DNA of 64,000 nt, taken from contig CP101033.1 of assembly GCA_041319085.1 (NCBI GenBank), forward strand, positions 179,001 through 243,000, read 5' to 3'. The notes beneath the pieces were generated by a model that had not been told where the DNA came from, did not search any database, and was given only the letters and a program-made list of their open reading frames with translations. Below, piece after piece: positions 9,277 to 20,284 of this stretch; position 1 is the stretch's first letter; each line of letters begins with the position of its first letter. The position numbers and the translations under genes are program-made. Source of the DNA: Aeromonas veronii. Lineage in GTDB: Bacteria; Pseudomonadota; Gammaproteobacteria; Enterobacterales; Aeromonadaceae.

Positions 9277-9285
9277 AGTAACATC

Positions 9286-9519
9286 ATGCGTATTGATTCT
9301 GCTTTCAACAGCGGGGTACAGGGATTTCAGCGAGCCGAGCAGATTGCCGACAAGGCATCCAATCAGATCGCCCGCCTCAACACCCCCAGCGGGGATCAGG
9401 TGCAAGTGACCGATGAGCTCGTCAATCTCAAGGTGGCCGAGCAGCAGGCTGGCGCTTCCGCCAAGGTCGTGCAGACCGCCAGCGACATGATGGGAACCCT
9501 GATCGACATCCGGGTGTGA
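9286..9519 (+). CDS. Miniature flagellar rod/hook-like protein
   Basis: 77-residue protein. The N-terminal part (FNSGVQGFQRAEQIADKASNQIARLNT) resembles the N-terminal signature of axial flagellar rod and hook proteins. The C-terminal part (LVNLKVAEQQAGASAKVVQTASDMMGTLIDI) resembles their C-terminal helix (typically VNLI-AQ-AYEANAKVIQTADEML). The middle domain of normal rod proteins (130 residues and up) is missing, so it looks like the two coiled-coil ends joined directly. It lies away from flagellar operons and is followed one base later by a metalloprotease-like gene. Function is unknown; an axial-structure-like or export-related role is inferred only from the motif. Confidence 0.75.
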   Translation: MRIDSAFNSGVQGFQRAEQIADKASNQIARLNTPSGDQVQVTDELVNLKVAEQQAGASAKVVQTASDMMGTLIDIRV

Positions 9520-9520
9520 G

Positions 9521-10288
9521 ATGAACATCAATGTCAGTCTGCCCCCCCTTATTCCGACACAGCTGCAACCCCAGGTGGAAGCGGCGAGGATGGATAATCG
9601 CCGGGCAGAGCTGATCCCGCAGGCCCGACAGGGTCAAGCCTCAAGTGCCGAATCCGAAGTCGGCTCCCAGAAAGAGAAATCCAAAGCCGGTCAGGCCTCC
9701 AGCAATCAGAGCTCCCAGAACAGCCGTGAAACCGGGCAATTAGCGCCGACGACACTACCAGACAATCGCTTTGTCGAGGCAACCGGTGAGGATGGTCAGC
9801 GCAAACAGCAAGATCCCAAACATCAGGAGCAGCAACAGCGGCAAGATCAACAGGTGCAGGATCTGATCGAGCGGGATCAGGAGGTACGCACCCACGAGCA
9901 GGCCCACCAGTCAGCGGGTGGTGAATACGCCAGCTCGCCCACCTATCAGTTTACCCAGGGGCCGGATGGCAAGCATTATGCGACGGGTGGCGAAGTCCAG
10001 ATCGATACCGGTGCGGTGCCCGGTGACCCTGCAGCCACCATCGCCAAAATGCAGCAGATCCACTCTGCGGCGCTGGCCCCTGCCGAACCCTCCACTCAAG
10101 ACCTGTCAGTCGCGCGCAGTGCCGCCGCGAGTGAAGCCAAGGCGCGCAAAGAGCTGATGGCCGAGCAGAGCGCAAAATCGGGCTGCGTGCTGAGCGCCTA
10201 TATGGACAAGCGCAACAGCGTCATCGCGGGCCACTATCAACAGGCCGTCAGCCCGGCCGCTAACCAGTCCCTCAGCCTGCATATCTGA
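9521..10288 (+). CDS. Putative HExxH metalloprotease-like protein (SprA-related family)
   Basis: 255-residue protein. Residues 1-115 are low-complexity and rich in Q, S, K and E, with no signal peptide. A compact domain follows, holding HEQAH at residues 125-129 (an HExxH zinc motif) and then AGGEYASSPTYQFTQGPDGKHYATGGEVQID. This HExxH-plus-GGEV pattern is that of the SprA-related family, annotated as putative metalloproteases; activity has to my knowledge not been shown for this protein. The ATG is one base after the stop of the mini rod-like gene, so the two form a translationally coupled pair. Confidence 0.75.
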   Translation: MNINVSLPPLIPTQLQPQVEAARMDNRRAELIPQARQGQASSAESEVGSQKEKSKAGQASSNQSSQNSRETGQLAPTTLPDNRFVEATGEDGQRKQQDPKHQEQQQRQDQQVQDLIERDQEVRTHEQAHQSAGGEYASSPTYQFTQGPDGKHYATGGEVQIDTGAVPGDPAATIAKMQQIHSAALAPAEPSTQDLSVARSAAASEAKARKELMAEQSAKSGCVLSAYMDKRNSVIAGHYQQAVSPAANQSLSLHI

Positions 10289-10590
10289 ATCCCCCTCACC
10301 AAACTTTCAGCTGCGATACCTGTTTTGCAACTAATCTGAAGATCAGGCCCATGCCAACTTCTCAGGGGCTGTCGTGCATTTCGATGAAATCAAAGCGGAA
10401 GATTTCACCACCTTCCCACGTGTGCCGCCTCACCTGCAGATGGAGCAGTTTCTGATGCAGCTCGGAGGAGAGGGAACCGAAGGTGCCCATTTCAAGCAAA
10501 TAAAGTGGTGCTGGCGGCTGGCTGGCCCAGCATGGAGAGCCCGAGAGCATGCTTGCCGCCCTGGCCCAGTAATCCTGAACTTCTCTGGTA
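10289..10590. other. Stretch without a confident gene
   Basis: Between the metalloprotease-like gene and the tex terminator. On the minus strand an open frame ending at 10362 (ATG at about 10490, 42 codons) has codon use like the genome but no SD and no recognised relative; the plus strand is also open for part of it. I cannot decide between a decayed gene end and chance. Confidence 0.4.
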
Positions 10591-10614
10591 AAAAAGCCCC
10601 TTGCGGGGCTTTTT
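10591..10614. terminator. Terminator downstream of tex
   Basis: AAAAAGCCCC, loop TTGC, GGGGCTTTTT: a perfect 10-base stem with T tracts in both directions. It lies 29 bases past the tex stop. Confidence 0.8.
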
Positions 10615-10642
10615 GCATTCAGAGGGCTTCTGGAAGGTTTCG

Positions 10643-12952
10643 TTACTTTTTCGCTTTGGAGAGCGCTGCCGCGAAGGCGTTGCCCATGGCGCCCCCCATC
10701 GGGGCGCTTTGCCGCGGCTCACTTCTTGGTTTGGTGTTGCCAGCACTGCTGTTGCGTGCTTCAGCCGGCTTGCGCGCAGCTTGCCCCGCTTTTTCATCGA
10801 GGCGCATGGTCAGGCTGATCCGCTTGCGCGGGGCGTCCACTTCCAGCACCTTGACCCGTACTATGTCGCCAGCCTTGACCACCTCGCGGGGATCCTTGAT
10901 GAAACGGTCGGTCAGGGAGGAGATGTGCACCAGCCCGTCCTGATGGACACCGATATCGACGAAGGCGCCGAAGTTGGTAACGTTGGTGACCACCCCTTCC
11001 AGCACCATCTCGGGCACCAGGTCGCTTATCTTCTCCACCCCGTCTCTGAAGGTCGCGGTTTTGAACTCGGGGCGCGGGTCGCGGCCCGGCTTGTCCAGCT
11101 CGCCGATGATGTCGGTGACAGTGGGCACGCCGAATTGCTCATCGGTGTAGTCGGCCGGTTTCAGGCTGCGCAGCAGGCTGCTGTTGCCGAGCAGGCTCTC
11201 CACTGTTTGCTCCAGTCTGGCGAGGATCCGCTCCACCACCGGATAGGACTCCGGGTGCACCGCCGAGCTATCGAGCGGATTGCTGCCACCGCGAATGCGC
11301 AGGAAGCCGGCGCACTGTTCGAAGGCTTTGGGGCCGAGTCGGCTCACTTTCAGCAACTGCTGACGGCTCTTGAAGGCGCCGTTCTCATCCCGGTAGGCGA
11401 CGATGTTCTGGGCCAGCGTCTGGGAGAGGCCGGAAACCCGATTGAGCAGGGCGACCGAAGCGGTGTTCACATCGACACCGACCGCGTTCACGCAATCCTC
11501 GACCACGGCATCCAGTCGGCGGGCCAGCTGGCTCTGGCCGACGTCGTGCTGATACTGGCCCACCCCGATACTCTTGGGGTCGATCTTGACCAGCTCGGCC
11601 AGCGGGTCTTGCAGACGGCGGGCGATGGAGACGGCGCCACGGATCGAGACGTCGAGATCCGGGAACTCCTGGGAGGCGAGTTCGGAGGCGGAGTAGACTG
11701 AGGCCCCCGCTTCGCTCACCACGATTTTCTGCGCTTTGGCGTTGGGGTAGCGTTCGAACAGATCGCTCACCAGCCGGTCGGTCTCCCGCGAGGCGGTGCC
11801 GTTGCCGATGCTGATGAGCTCGACCTTGTGCTTCTGGCACAGCTCGCTCAGGGTCTTGAGGCTCTGATCAATCTGGCGTTTCGGTTCGAACGGATAGATG
11901 GTGGCGTGATCGACCAGTTTGCCGGTGGCATCGACTACGGCCACCTTGACCCCGGTGCGGATGCCCGGATCCAGCCCCATGGTGCATCGCATGCCCGCCG
12001 GGGCCGCCATCAGCAGATCCTTGAGGTTCATGGCGAACACCTTGATCGCCTCGTCTTCGGCTGATTCGCGGATGCGGCCGATCAGCTCGGTCTCCATCTG
12101 CAGCGACAACTTGATCTTCCAGGTCCAGCTCACGATCCCCTGCAGCCATTTGTCCGCCGGGCGGTTCTGCAGATTGAGCTTGAGGTGGTGGGCAATGATC
12201 CCTTCGCAGGGGCTGACACGCTCATCGTCACCGGTGACCAGCGCCAGATTGAGGATCCCCTCATTGCGGCCGCGCAGCATGGCCAGCACCCGGTGTGAGG
12301 GGGCCTTGTGCAGTGGTTCGTCGTGTTCGAAATAGTCCTTGAACTTGGCCCCTTCCTGCTCCTTGCCTGCCACCACGCGGGCGCGCAAGGTGGCATTCTG
12401 CCACAGGTAATCGCGCAGCTTCTCCAGCAGGTCGGCTTGCTCGGCGAAGCGCTCCATCAGGATATAGCGGGCACCATCGAGAGCCGCTTTGCTGTCGGCA
12501 ATGCCCTGTTCGGCATTGAGGAAGGCGGCCGCCGCTTGCTCGGGATCCTGCATCGGGTCGCTGAGCAGCAGGTTGGCCAGCGGCTCCAGCCCGGCTTCGA
12601 TCGCCATCTGCCCCTTGGTGCGGCGTTTGGGCTTGTAGGGGAGGTAGAGATCTTCCAGCCGGGTCTTGCTGTCGGCACCCTTCAGCTCGCGGGCCAGCTC
12701 GGGAGTCAGCTTGCCCTGCTCTTCGATGGAGCGAATGATCACCTGACGGCGATCTTCCAGTTCACGCAGATAGCCGAGTCGGCTCTCCAGAGTACGCAGC
12801 TGGCTGTCGTCCAGACCGCCGGTCACCTCTTTACGGTAACGGGCGATAAAGGGCACGGTCGAGCCTTCATCCAGCAGGCGCACCGCGGCCTGCACCTGTT
12901 CCGGGCGAGCATTGAGCTCACCGGCAATCTGTCTCTCTATAGTTTGCATCAT
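10643..12952 (-). CDS. tex: RNA-binding transcription accessory protein Tex
   Basis: Cytoplasmic nucleic-acid binding protein linked to transcription and stress tolerance. From the chosen start it is 769 residues. It shows the N-terminal helical Tex region ([19 protein letters not shown]), a YqgF/RNase H-like domain ([17 protein letters not shown]), helix-hairpin-helix motifs ([18 protein letters not shown]) and a C-terminal S1 domain ([17 protein letters not shown]). The start [13 protein letters not shown] matches the E. coli YhgF N-terminus (MMNDSFCRIIAGEI); the frame is open to 13000, giving up to 16 extra residues without family support, and no strong SD marks either start. It lies downstream of greB in the same direction, as in E. 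coli. Confidence 0.9.
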   Translation of the reverse strand: MMQTIERQIAGELNARPEQVQAAVRLLDEGSTVPFIARYRKEVTGGLDDSQLRTLESRLGYLRELEDRRQVIIRSIEEQGKLTPELARELKGADSKTRLEDLYLPYKPKRRTKGQMAIEAGLEPLANLLLSDPMQDPEQAAAAFLNAEQGIADSKAALDGARYILMERFAEQADLLEKLRDYLWQNATLRARVVAGKEQEGAKFKDYFEHDEPLHKAPSHRVLAMLRGRNEGILNLALVTGDDERVSPCEGIIAHHLKLNLQNRPADKWLQGIVSWTWKIKLSLQMETELIGRIRESAEDEAIKVFAMNLKDLLMAAPAGMRCTMGLDPGIRTGVKVAVVDATGKLVDHATIYPFEPKRQIDQSLKTLSELCQKHKVELISIGNGTASRETDRLVSDLFERYPNAKAQKIVVSEAGASVYSASELASQEFPDLDVSIRGAVSIARRLQDPLAELVKIDPKSIGVGQYQHDVGQSQLARRLDAVVEDCVNAVGVDVNTASVALLNRVSGLSQTLAQNIVAYRDENGAFKSRQQLLKVSRLGPKAFEQCAGFLRIRGGSNPLDSSAVHPESYPVVERILARLEQTVESLLGNSSLLRSLKPADYTDEQFGVPTVTDIIGELDKPGRDPRPEFKTATFRDGVEKISDLVPEMVLEGVVTNVTNFGAFVDIGVHQDGLVHISSLTDRFIKDPREVVKAGDIVRVKVLEVDAPRKRISLTMRLDEKAGQAARKPAEARNSSAGNTKPRSEPRQSAPMGGAMGNAFAAALSKAKK

Positions 12953-13155
12953 GATGTTGTTGAGGGCCTCTGTGGTCGAGTCCGCGCCATCAGGCGCCAA
13001 GTGTGAGCACTATATGGGGTCGTGTAGCGGGATGCCACCCTGCGCCGGGGTCTGCACCAGTCAGACTGATAACGTCGCAGGGGAGGGCCGCTTATCTTGC
13101 TTTGGTTCCTGCTGCTCAGGATGTGCCTGTGGCAAGCCGCTCGCCAGCAGTCCGA

Positions 13156-13629
13156 CTATTTGGGGTAGCTGATTGCGTTGATATACCAGCAGGCGTCACC
13201 CACAGGCGTACGGACGATGGCTTCGTCCCCGACCTCTTTCTTGAGCAGGGCGCGGGCCATGGGGGAGTCGATGGAGATGTAATCCTTGCGCTCGAAGATC
13301 TCGTCATAGCCGACGATGCGAAAGCGCTTGGTCTCGCCCTCTTCGTTTTCCACTTCAACCCAGGCGCCGAAGAAGACCTTGCCCTCCTGCGCGGGGGCAT
13401 AATCGACAATTCCCAGCTCTTCGAGGCATTTACGCAGGTAGCGCACCCGCCGGTCGATCTCCCGCAGCCGCTTCTTGTTGTACTGGTAGTCGGCATTTTC
13501 GCTGCGATCTCCCAGGCTGGCAGCCCAGGCTACTTTCTTGGTGACCTCGGGTCGCTCCTGACGCCAGAGGAAATCGAGCTCTTCTTTCAGCTTGTTGTAG
13601 CCTTCACGGGTGATCAGCTTTGTCTTCAT
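13156..13629 (-). CDS. greB: Transcription elongation factor GreB
   Basis: Rescues backtracked RNA polymerase by stimulating transcript cleavage through its secondary channel. The 157-residue product has the N-terminal antiparallel coiled coil with the acidic tip sequence ASLGDRSENADYQYNKKRLREID, which carries the aspartate/glutamate pair used to hold the catalytic metal, and a C-terminal FKBP-like domain (YISIDSPMARALLKKEVGDEA). The GreB-type LDFLW and basic patch residues are present. It is divergent from ompR and followed by tex about 200 bases on. Confidence 0.93.
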   Translation of the reverse strand: MKTKLITREGYNKLKEELDFLWRQERPEVTKKVAWAASLGDRSENADYQYNKKRLREIDRRVRYLRKCLEELGIVDYAPAQEGKVFFGAWVEVENEEGETKRFRIVGYDEIFERKDYISIDSPMARALLKKEVGDEAIVRTPVGDACWYINAISYPK

Positions 13630-13878
13630 GGTGATGCGAACCTGGTCAAAGAGGGGTATTCATCGCTAACTGCTCGGGAATATTAGCTTTTGTCCTCTTG
13701 CTGTCGAGGGAAATCGTGATGGCTCGGCTGGCACCATTCAGGGCGTGGCTGGCCAGCGCGGTGACTTGATGGCCGTCACGCTCTCCAGATGAGTCATAAG
13801 CGGTAACATATTTGTGCTTTGTTCCCGCTATATCGCCCCCTAGTATTGGGGGCAGCTAAAGAATGAAGAGGCAAAGCA

Positions 13879-14601
13879 ATGAGTCAGCAGCAATACAAGG
13901 TTCTGGTCGTGGACGATGACCTGAAATTACGTTCCCTGTTGGAGCGCTATCTCACCGAGCAGGGATTTGTGGTGCGCGGCGTGGCCAATGGCGAACAGGC
14001 CGATCGCTTGCTGACGCGTGAAAACTTCAGCCTGATGGTGCTCGACCTGATGTTGCCGGGGGAGGATGGGCTCTCCATCTGCCGTCGTCTGCGGGAAGCG
14101 GGCAACCAGATCCCGGTGCTGATGCTCACTGCCAAGGGGGATGAGGTGGATCGCATCGTCGGGCTCGAGATGGGGGCCGATGATTATCTGCCCAAGCCAT
14201 TTAATCCCCGCGAACTGCTGGCGCGGATCCGTGCCGTGCTGCGTCGCCATACTGTCGAGCTGCCGGGGGCCCCCTCTGCCGCAGAGAAAGTCGTCAACTT
14301 TGGGGCCTTCCAGCTCAATCTGGCTACTCGCGATCTGAGCCGGGATGGTGAGCCGATGGCGCTCACCAGCGGTGAATTTGCGGTGCTCAAGGTGCTGGTC
14401 AGCCATCCGCGCGAACCGCTCTCCCGCGACAAGCTGATGAATCTGGCCCGTGGCCGTGAATACACTGCCACCGAGCGCAGCATCGACGTGCAGGTTTCCC
14501 GCTTGCGCCGCCTGCTGGAGCAGGATCCGGCCCAGCCCCGCTATCTGCAGACTGTCTGGGGGTTGGGGTATGTGTTCGTGCCAGATGGTGACGGTGCATG
14601 A
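13879..14601 (+). CDS. ompR: Osmolarity response regulator OmpR
   Basis: DNA-binding response regulator partner of EnvZ, controlling porin genes in enterobacteria. The 240-residue protein has a receiver domain with VDDD at residues 11-14, phospho-acceptor D56 in [11 protein letters not shown], a conserved lysine in [10 protein letters not shown], and a C-terminal winged helix ([18 protein letters not shown]). Its stop overlaps the envZ start by four bases (ATGA), indicating translational coupling. Confidence 0.95.
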   Translation: MSQQQYKVLVVDDDLKLRSLLERYLTEQGFVVRGVANGEQADRLLTRENFSLMVLDLMLPGEDGLSICRRLREAGNQIPVLMLTAKGDEVDRIVGLEMGADDYLPKPFNPRELLARIRAVLRRHTVELPGAPSAAEKVVNFGAFQLNLATRDLSRDGEPMALTSGEFAVLKVLVSHPREPLSRDKLMNLARGREYTATERSIDVQVSRLRRLLEQDPAQPRYLQTVWGLGYVFVPDGDGA

Positions 14602-15905
14602 AAAAGGTCGGCAGCATGTTCTCGCGCATGCTCTGGTTTCTGGCCGCCGTTCTGGTGGTCTATCAAGCGGTCTCCTACGTCACCTTCTACAACTATCTGC
14701 TGGCGCCTACCGTCAAGCAGATCAGCCACTTGCTGGCCAATCAGGTCAAGCTGATCTTTCCGGTCAACACTGAACAACTGGCGCTGAGTGAAGATGCCGA
14801 GCTGGTCTATGTGACGACCGGTACCGATATCTATACCCAGAGCGAGGCGGTGCCGCATGGCTTCAACGATGCCAAGCCGTACCCCTATCTGGAGGAGAAC
14901 ATCAGCCGCGAACTGGGTGGCCCGGCCAAGGTGCGGGTCGAGATCCAGGATCACTACATCATCTGGATCCAGCCGCCGCAGGCCAGCAACATCTGGGTGC
15001 GGATCCCGCTGACCGAGATTGAAGATGACGATATCGAACCCCTCATCATCTATCTGAGCGTGCTGCTGGTGATCACCCTGTTTGCGGCCTGGCGCTTTGC
15101 CCGGCAGTTGGTTCGTCCGCTGGAGGATCTGGAGGCCGGCGCCGTAGCCGTGGCGCGCGGCAACTTTCCCGATGCACTGGGGGAACAGGGGTCGCGGGAG
15201 GTACGCCGACTGACCCGGACCTTCAACCATATGTCGTGCTCCATCAAACGCTTGATCGAGGAGCGTAACCTGATGATGGCCGGGGTCTCGCATGACTTGC
15301 GCACCCCGCTGACCCGCATCCGGCTGGCCACCGAGATGATGTCCTCCGGTGACGAGAACCTCAAGGAGAGCATCAACGCCGATATCGATGAGTCCAACGC
15401 CATCATCGATCAGTTCATCGACTACATCCGCCCCGATGAGGGACAGGATATGGAGCAGATCGACCTGACCCAGCTGGTGCACGATACCCTGCTGATCTAT
15501 TCGGAGCAGGGGCTGGAGGTCGATCTGGCGCTGCCGCGAGAGGCGGTGCGGGTGGCCTGCAATCCGGTTAGCATCCGGCGGGTGTTGAACAACCTCTCAA
15601 GCAACTCGTTGCGTTATGGGGCAAGCAGGCTACATGCCGAGTTGAAGGACGATGGGCACTGGGTGCGCTTGCGCCTCTCCGATGATGGTCCCGGCATTGC
15701 GGAGCAGGACTACTCCCGGGTGCTCAAGCCCTTTACTCAGGGCAATGTGGCGCGCACCGTCGGCGGCAGTGGCTTGGGGTTGGCCATCGTGGCCAAGATC
15801 GTCGCCCAGCACCATGGCACTCTCCGGCTGGGGCGCTCGGATCTCGGCGGCTTGCTGGTCGAGATGCGACTGCCGAAACATCAGCCACAGGAGTGGATGG
15901 ATTGA
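14598..15905 (+). CDS. envZ: Osmosensor histidine kinase EnvZ
   Basis: Inner-membrane sensor kinase/phosphatase for OmpR. The 435-residue protein has a first membrane helix at about residues 8-28, a periplasmic region, a second helix near residues 155-172 ([16 protein letters not shown]), a HAMP linker, the phospho-acceptor H232 in [26 protein letters not shown] sequence, an N box ([11 protein letters not shown]), and G boxes ([16 protein letters not shown]). The H-box segment is identical to E. coli EnvZ, which supports the name over a general OmpR-family kinase. Confidence 0.93.
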   Translation: MKKVGSMFSRMLWFLAAVLVVYQAVSYVTFYNYLLAPTVKQISHLLANQVKLIFPVNTEQLALSEDAELVYVTTGTDIYTQSEAVPHGFNDAKPYPYLEENISRELGGPAKVRVEIQDHYIIWIQPPQASNIWVRIPLTEIEDDDIEPLIIYLSVLLVITLFAAWRFARQLVRPLEDLEAGAVAVARGNFPDALGEQGSREVRRLTRTFNHMSCSIKRLIEERNLMMAGVSHDLRTPLTRIRLATEMMSSGDENLKESINADIDESNAIIDQFIDYIRPDEGQDMEQIDLTQLVHDTLLIYSEQGLEVDLALPREAVRVACNPVSIRRVLNNLSSNSLRYGASRLHAELKDDGHWVRLRLSDDGPGIAEQDYSRVLKPFTQGNVARTVGGSGLGLAIVAKIVAQHHGTLRLGRSDLGGLLVEMRLPKHQPQEWMD

Positions 15906-15906
15906 G

Positions 15907-15936
15907 AGAAGGGCGTATCCGTGGATACGCCCTTCT
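15907..15936. terminator. Hairpin terminator between envZ and the EamA gene
   Basis: Perfect inverted repeat AGAAGGGCGTATC / GATACGCCCTTCT around a CGTG loop, placed between convergent genes; no long T run follows. Confidence 0.6.
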
Positions 15937-15942
15937 GCATTA

Positions 15943-16869
15943 TCAGACTACTTTTTCCGGCGTGATAGCGGCCGCCTTGCGATAGCGCTTGCCATATCTC
16001 AGTTGCTGGATCAGCAGGGCTGCCACGATCAATCCCAGCCCGATGGGGGTGGCGGGATGGATCGCCTCGCCGACCAGCAGGTGGAGCAAGACTAGCGAGG
16101 CAAAAGGAGAAATAAAGATGAGGTTGCTGATGGGAGCCGTGTTGGTGGCATGGCGCATCGCCATCAGCCAGAGTACGAAGCCAAACCCCATCTCGATGAT
16201 CCCGACATAGATGGCGCCCAGCCAGCCTTGCCAGGCGGTCAGCTGGAAGTCGGCCAGCAGCCAGGTGGCGAGTACGATGAAGGGGAGGCTGATAATGAAA
16301 CCAAGCAGCAGGCTGACGACGGGGTCCCCCTGATTGCGGGTATTGAGGATCCAGTAACTGGCCCAGATAAGGGTCGAGAGCAGCACCAGCGCGACCCCAA
16401 AGGGATTTTCAAAATGCAACCCAAAGACATCGCCCTTGGTGGCAATCACCAGGGCCCCGAAATAACCCAGCACGATCGCCACCCCATCGCGGCGGCGCAG
16501 GGTCTGACCGAGGAATGGCACAGAGAGCAGCGTGAGGGTGATGGCCCAGGTGTAGCTGAGGGTCTGTGCCTGCTGTGCTGGCAGCAAATCATAGGCTTTG
16601 AATAGCAGCAGGTAATAGAGGAAGGGATTCATCACCCCCAGCATCAGGTAATAGAGCGGGCGACTGCGCAAATAGCTGCAGAGTAGCGGCAGTTTACCCT
16701 GCTTGAGCACGATGGAGCCCAGCAGCAGGGTCGAGGTCAGCGCTGCAACCAGCAGCAGTTGCACCGGAGCGAAATAGGAGAGGGATATTTTGAAGGCCGT
16801 TGCCACAGTGGACCAGAGGGCCACGGCGCTGAGCGCGTACTGGTAGGCTTTCTTTTGATCTTTGATCAT
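15943..16869 (-). CDS. EamA/DMT-superfamily transporter
   Basis: 308-residue integral membrane protein with about ten hydrophobic helices in two EamA repeats (for example LLLVAALTSTLLLGSIVL early and FIISLPFIVLATWLL, LIFISPFASLVLLHLLVG late). Members of the drug/metabolite transporter superfamily export metabolites such as amino acids or drugs; the substrate cannot be read from the sequence. The C-terminal tail is basic (RYGKRYRKAAA), fitting a cytoplasmic end. It is monocistronic and convergent with envZ. Confidence 0.8.
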   Translation of the reverse strand: MIKDQKKAYQYALSAVALWSTVATAFKISLSYFAPVQLLLVAALTSTLLLGSIVLKQGKLPLLCSYLRSRPLYYLMLGVMNPFLYYLLLFKAYDLLPAQQAQTLSYTWAITLTLLSVPFLGQTLRRRDGVAIVLGYFGALVIATKGDVFGLHFENPFGVALVLLSTLIWASYWILNTRNQGDPVVSLLLGFIISLPFIVLATWLLADFQLTAWQGWLGAIYVGIIEMGFGFVLWLMAMRHATNTAPISNLIFISPFASLVLLHLLVGEAIHPATPIGLGLIVAALLIQQLRYGKRYRKAAAITPEKVV

Positions 16870-17038
16870 TGCTGTCGTGTCATGAACGGAAGAAAGCGGC
16901 AGTCTATCAGCCCATTGACGAGCTTGACTTGACGCCGGACATTCCTTGAGGTGATTCCTCTCATCGAAGAGCCTTTTCGGGGGCCGTCACAGAGATCCAT
17001 CTGTCACAGAAAATTGCGCACAATATGTTCGCCCTCTC

Positions 17039-17066
17039 TTGCGCAAACGTGAAAAATCCGTATAAT
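17039..17066 (+). promoter_or_regulatory. S10 operon promoter
   Basis: -35 TTGCGC (17039-17044), 16-base spacer, -10 TATAAT (17061-17066); a start near 17073 in a pyrimidine- and C-rich segment would give a leader of about 175 bases, close to the 172-base E. coli S10 leader. Confidence 0.75.
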
Positions 17067-17072
17067 TCCCTC

Positions 17073-17559
<487 letters not shown>

Positions 17560-17581
17560 TTACGGAAAGAGGTTGATAACA

Positions 17582-18214
17582 ATGACAATCGGTCTTGTAG
17601 GTCGCAAAGTGGGTATGACTCGCATCTTCACTGAAGATGGCGTTTCTATCCCGGTGACTGTTATCGAAGTTGAAGCTAACCGTGTAACTCAGGTCAAATC
17701 TGTAGAAACCGACGGCTACAACGCTATTCAGGTTACCACTGGCGCCAAGAAAGCCAGCCGTGTGACCAAGCCGGAAGCTGGCCACTTCGCCAAAGCTGGT
17801 GTAGAAGCCGGTCGCGGTCTGTGGGAATTCCGCCTGAACAACGGTGAAACTTTCACTGTTGGTAGCGAGCTGAAAGTAGATCTTCTCGCTGACGTTAAGC
17901 TGGTAGACGTTACTGGCACATCCAAAGGTAAAGGCTTTGCTGGTACTGTTAAGCGCCACAACTTCCGCACCCAGGATATGACCCACGGTAACTCCTTGTC
18001 TCACCGCGTTCCGGGTTCTATCGGTCAGAACCAGACTCCGGGTCGTGTATTCAAGGGCAAAAAGATGGCTGGTCACATGGGTGCTGAGCGTGTAACGACT
18101 CAGAACCTGGAACTGGTTCGTGTTGACGCTGAACGCAACCTGCTGCTCATCAAAGGCGCAGTACCGGGTGCAACCAACGGCAACGTGATCGTCAAACCTG
18201 CCGTCAAAGCGTAA
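17582..18214 (+). CDS. rplC: 50S ribosomal protein L3
   Basis: 210-residue early-assembly protein whose long loop reaches toward the peptidyl transferase centre. The sequence contains [16 protein letters not shown] at the start and the central [23 protein letters not shown] loop; the glutamine of GQNQTP is the one methylated by PrmB in E. coli. The ATG at 17582 was chosen, with AAAGAGG nine bases upstream, over an in-frame TTG at 17573. Confidence 0.97.
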   Translation: MTIGLVGRKVGMTRIFTEDGVSIPVTVIEVEANRVTQVKSVETDGYNAIQVTTGAKKASRVTKPEAGHFAKAGVEAGRGLWEFRLNNGETFTVGSELKVDLLADVKLVDVTGTSKGKGFAGTVKRHNFRTQDMTHGNSLSHRVPGSIGQNQTPGRVFKGKKMAGHMGAERVTTQNLELVRVDAERNLLLIKGAVPGATNGNVIVKPAVKA

Positions 18215-18231
18215 CGTCTGAGGAGATAGTA

Positions 18232-18837
18232 ATGGAATTGGTAATGAAAGACGCCAAGAGCGCTCTTGAAGTTTCCGAGACTACCTTCGGGCGCGAATTC
18301 AACGAAGCTCTGGTTCACCAGGTCGTCGTTGCATATGCCGCTGGTGCCCGTCAGGGTACTCGTGCGCAGCTGACTCGCTCTGAAGTGTCTGGTGGCGGCA
18401 AAAAGCCGTGGCGTCAGAAGGGTACTGGTCGTGCCCGTGCTGGCTCCATCCGTTCGCCCATCTGGCGTTCCGGTGGTGTGACTTTTGCTGCTAAGCCGCA
18501 AGATCACAGCCAGAAAGTAAACAAGAAGATGTACCGCGGCGCTATCCGTAGCATTCTGTCCGAGCTGGTACGTCAAGAGCGCCTGATCGTTGTCGAGAAA
18601 TTCGGCATCGAAGCGCCGAAGACCAAAGAACTGATCGCCAAGCTGAAAGAGATGGAACTGACTGACGTTCTGATCGTGACTGCTGAAGTCGATGAGAACC
18701 TGTTCCTGGCTGCTCGCAACCTGTACAAGGTCGACGTGCGTGATGTTGCCGGTATCGACCCGGTCAGCCTGATCGCCTTCGACAAGATTCTGATGACTGC
18801 TGACGCAGTTAAGCAAATCGAGGAGATGCTGGCATGA
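18232..18837 (+). CDS. rplD: 50S ribosomal protein L4
   Basis: 201-residue protein lining the constriction of the exit tunnel; in E. coli free L4 also represses its own operon through the leader. The extended loop [23 protein letters not shown] (about residues 55-80) reaches the tunnel, and the C-terminal domain is close to E. coli L4. An SD (GAGGAGAT) precedes the ATG. The end overlaps rplW by four bases. Confidence 0.97.
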   Translation: MELVMKDAKSALEVSETTFGREFNEALVHQVVVAYAAGARQGTRAQLTRSEVSGGGKKPWRQKGTGRARAGSIRSPIWRSGGVTFAAKPQDHSQKVNKKMYRGAIRSILSELVRQERLIVVEKFGIEAPKTKELIAKLKEMELTDVLIVTAEVDENLFLAARNLYKVDVRDVAGIDPVSLIAFDKILMTADAVKQIEEMLA

Positions 18838-19136
18838 TCCGCGAAGAACGTCTGTTGAAAGTTCTGAAGGCTCCGCACATCTCTGAAAAGAGCACCATGG
18901 TCGCAGAAAAGCAGAACACTATCGTGTTCAAAGTTGCTGTTGATGCCACCAAGGCGGAAGTCAAAGCTGCAGTTGCGAAACTGTTCGAGGTCGAAGTTGA
19001 GACCGTCCGTACCCTGAACATGAAGGGTAAGACCAAGCGCTCAGGTGCGCGTGTAGGCCGTCGTTCCGATTGGAAAAAGGCTTATGTGACCCTGAAAGCT
19101 GGTCAGGACATCGACTTCATGGGCGCAGCCGAGTAA
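18834..19136 (+). CDS. rplW: 50S ribosomal protein L23
   Basis: 100-residue protein at the tunnel exit, the docking point for trigger factor and the signal recognition particle. Family segments [15 protein letters not shown] and the extended loop [21 protein letters not shown] are present. The ATG overlaps the rplD stop (ATGA), so translation is coupled. Confidence 0.97.
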   Translation: MIREERLLKVLKAPHISEKSTMVAEKQNTIVFKVAVDATKAEVKAAVAKLFEVEVETVRTLNMKGKTKRSGARVGRRSDWKKAYVTLKAGQDIDFMGAAE

Positions 19137-19151
19137 GAGGAGTTCTCAAAA

Positions 19152-19973
19152 ATGGCAATCGTTAAGTGCAAGCCTACTTCTCCGGGCCGCCGTCACGTCG
19201 TCAAGATCGTCAATCAAGAGCTGTACAAGGGCAAGCCCTTTGCCGCTCTGCTGGACAGCAAAAGCAAGTCCGGTGGTCGTAACAACAACGGCCGTATCAC
19301 TACCCGTCATATCGGTGGTGGTCACAAGCAGCACTACCGTATCGTCGACTTCAAACGCGACAAAGACGGTATCCCGGCTAAAGTAGAGCGCCTGGAATAT
19401 GATCCTAACCGTACCGCTAACATCGCTCTGGTGTTGTATGCAGACGGTGAGCGTCGTTACATCCTGGCTCCGAAAGGCCTGAAAGCTGGTGACGCAATCG
19501 CTTCTGGTGCTGATGCTGCCATCAAGGTAGGTAACGCCCTGCCGATGCGCAACATCCCGGTTGGTTCTACCGTTCACGCTGTAGAGATGAAACCTGGTAA
19601 AGGTGCCCAGCTGGCTCGTTCCGCTGGTACTTTCATCCAGATCCTGGCTCGTGAAGGTAACTATGTAACTCTGCGTCTGCGTTCCGGCGAAGTACGTAAA
19701 GTTCTGGCCGAGTGCCGCGCTACCATCGGTGAAGTCGGTAACTCCGAGCACATGTTGCGTCAACTGGGTAAAGCCGGTGCAAACCGCTGGCGTGGTATTC
19801 GTCCGACCGTTCGCGGTATGGCGATGAACCCGGTTGATCACCCGCACGGTGGTGGTGAGGGTCGTAACAAAGGCATGCAGCCTGTGTCCCCATGGGGCCA
19901 GAAGGCTAAAGGCTTCAAGACCCGTAAGAACAAGCGTACCGACAAGTACATCGTACGTCGTCGTAACAAGTAA
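19152..19973 (+). CDS. rplB: 50S ribosomal protein L2
   Basis: 273-residue primary rRNA-binding protein needed for subunit association and a correct peptidyl transferase centre. The hallmark [16 protein letters not shown] loop, with the conserved histidine region, is present, as are [12 protein letters not shown] in the OB-fold domain and a basic tail. The preceding AAGAGGAG is a strong SD. Confidence 0.97.
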   Translation: MAIVKCKPTSPGRRHVVKIVNQELYKGKPFAALLDSKSKSGGRNNNGRITTRHIGGGHKQHYRIVDFKRDKDGIPAKVERLEYDPNRTANIALVLYADGERRYILAPKGLKAGDAIASGADAAIKVGNALPMRNIPVGSTVHAVEMKPGKGAQLARSAGTFIQILAREGNYVTLRLRSGEVRKVLAECRATIGEVGNSEHMLRQLGKAGANRWRGIRPTVRGMAMNPVDHPHGGGEGRNKGMQPVSPWGQKAKGFKTRKNKRTDKYIVRRRNK

Positions 19974-19980
19974 TTGTTAA

Positions 19981-20274
<294 letters not shown>

Positions 20275-20284
20275 GGGATAAATG

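Noticed and set aside
10601..11701. 366-codon open frame antisense to tex
   Set aside because: Antisense shadow; tex is well supported by domains.
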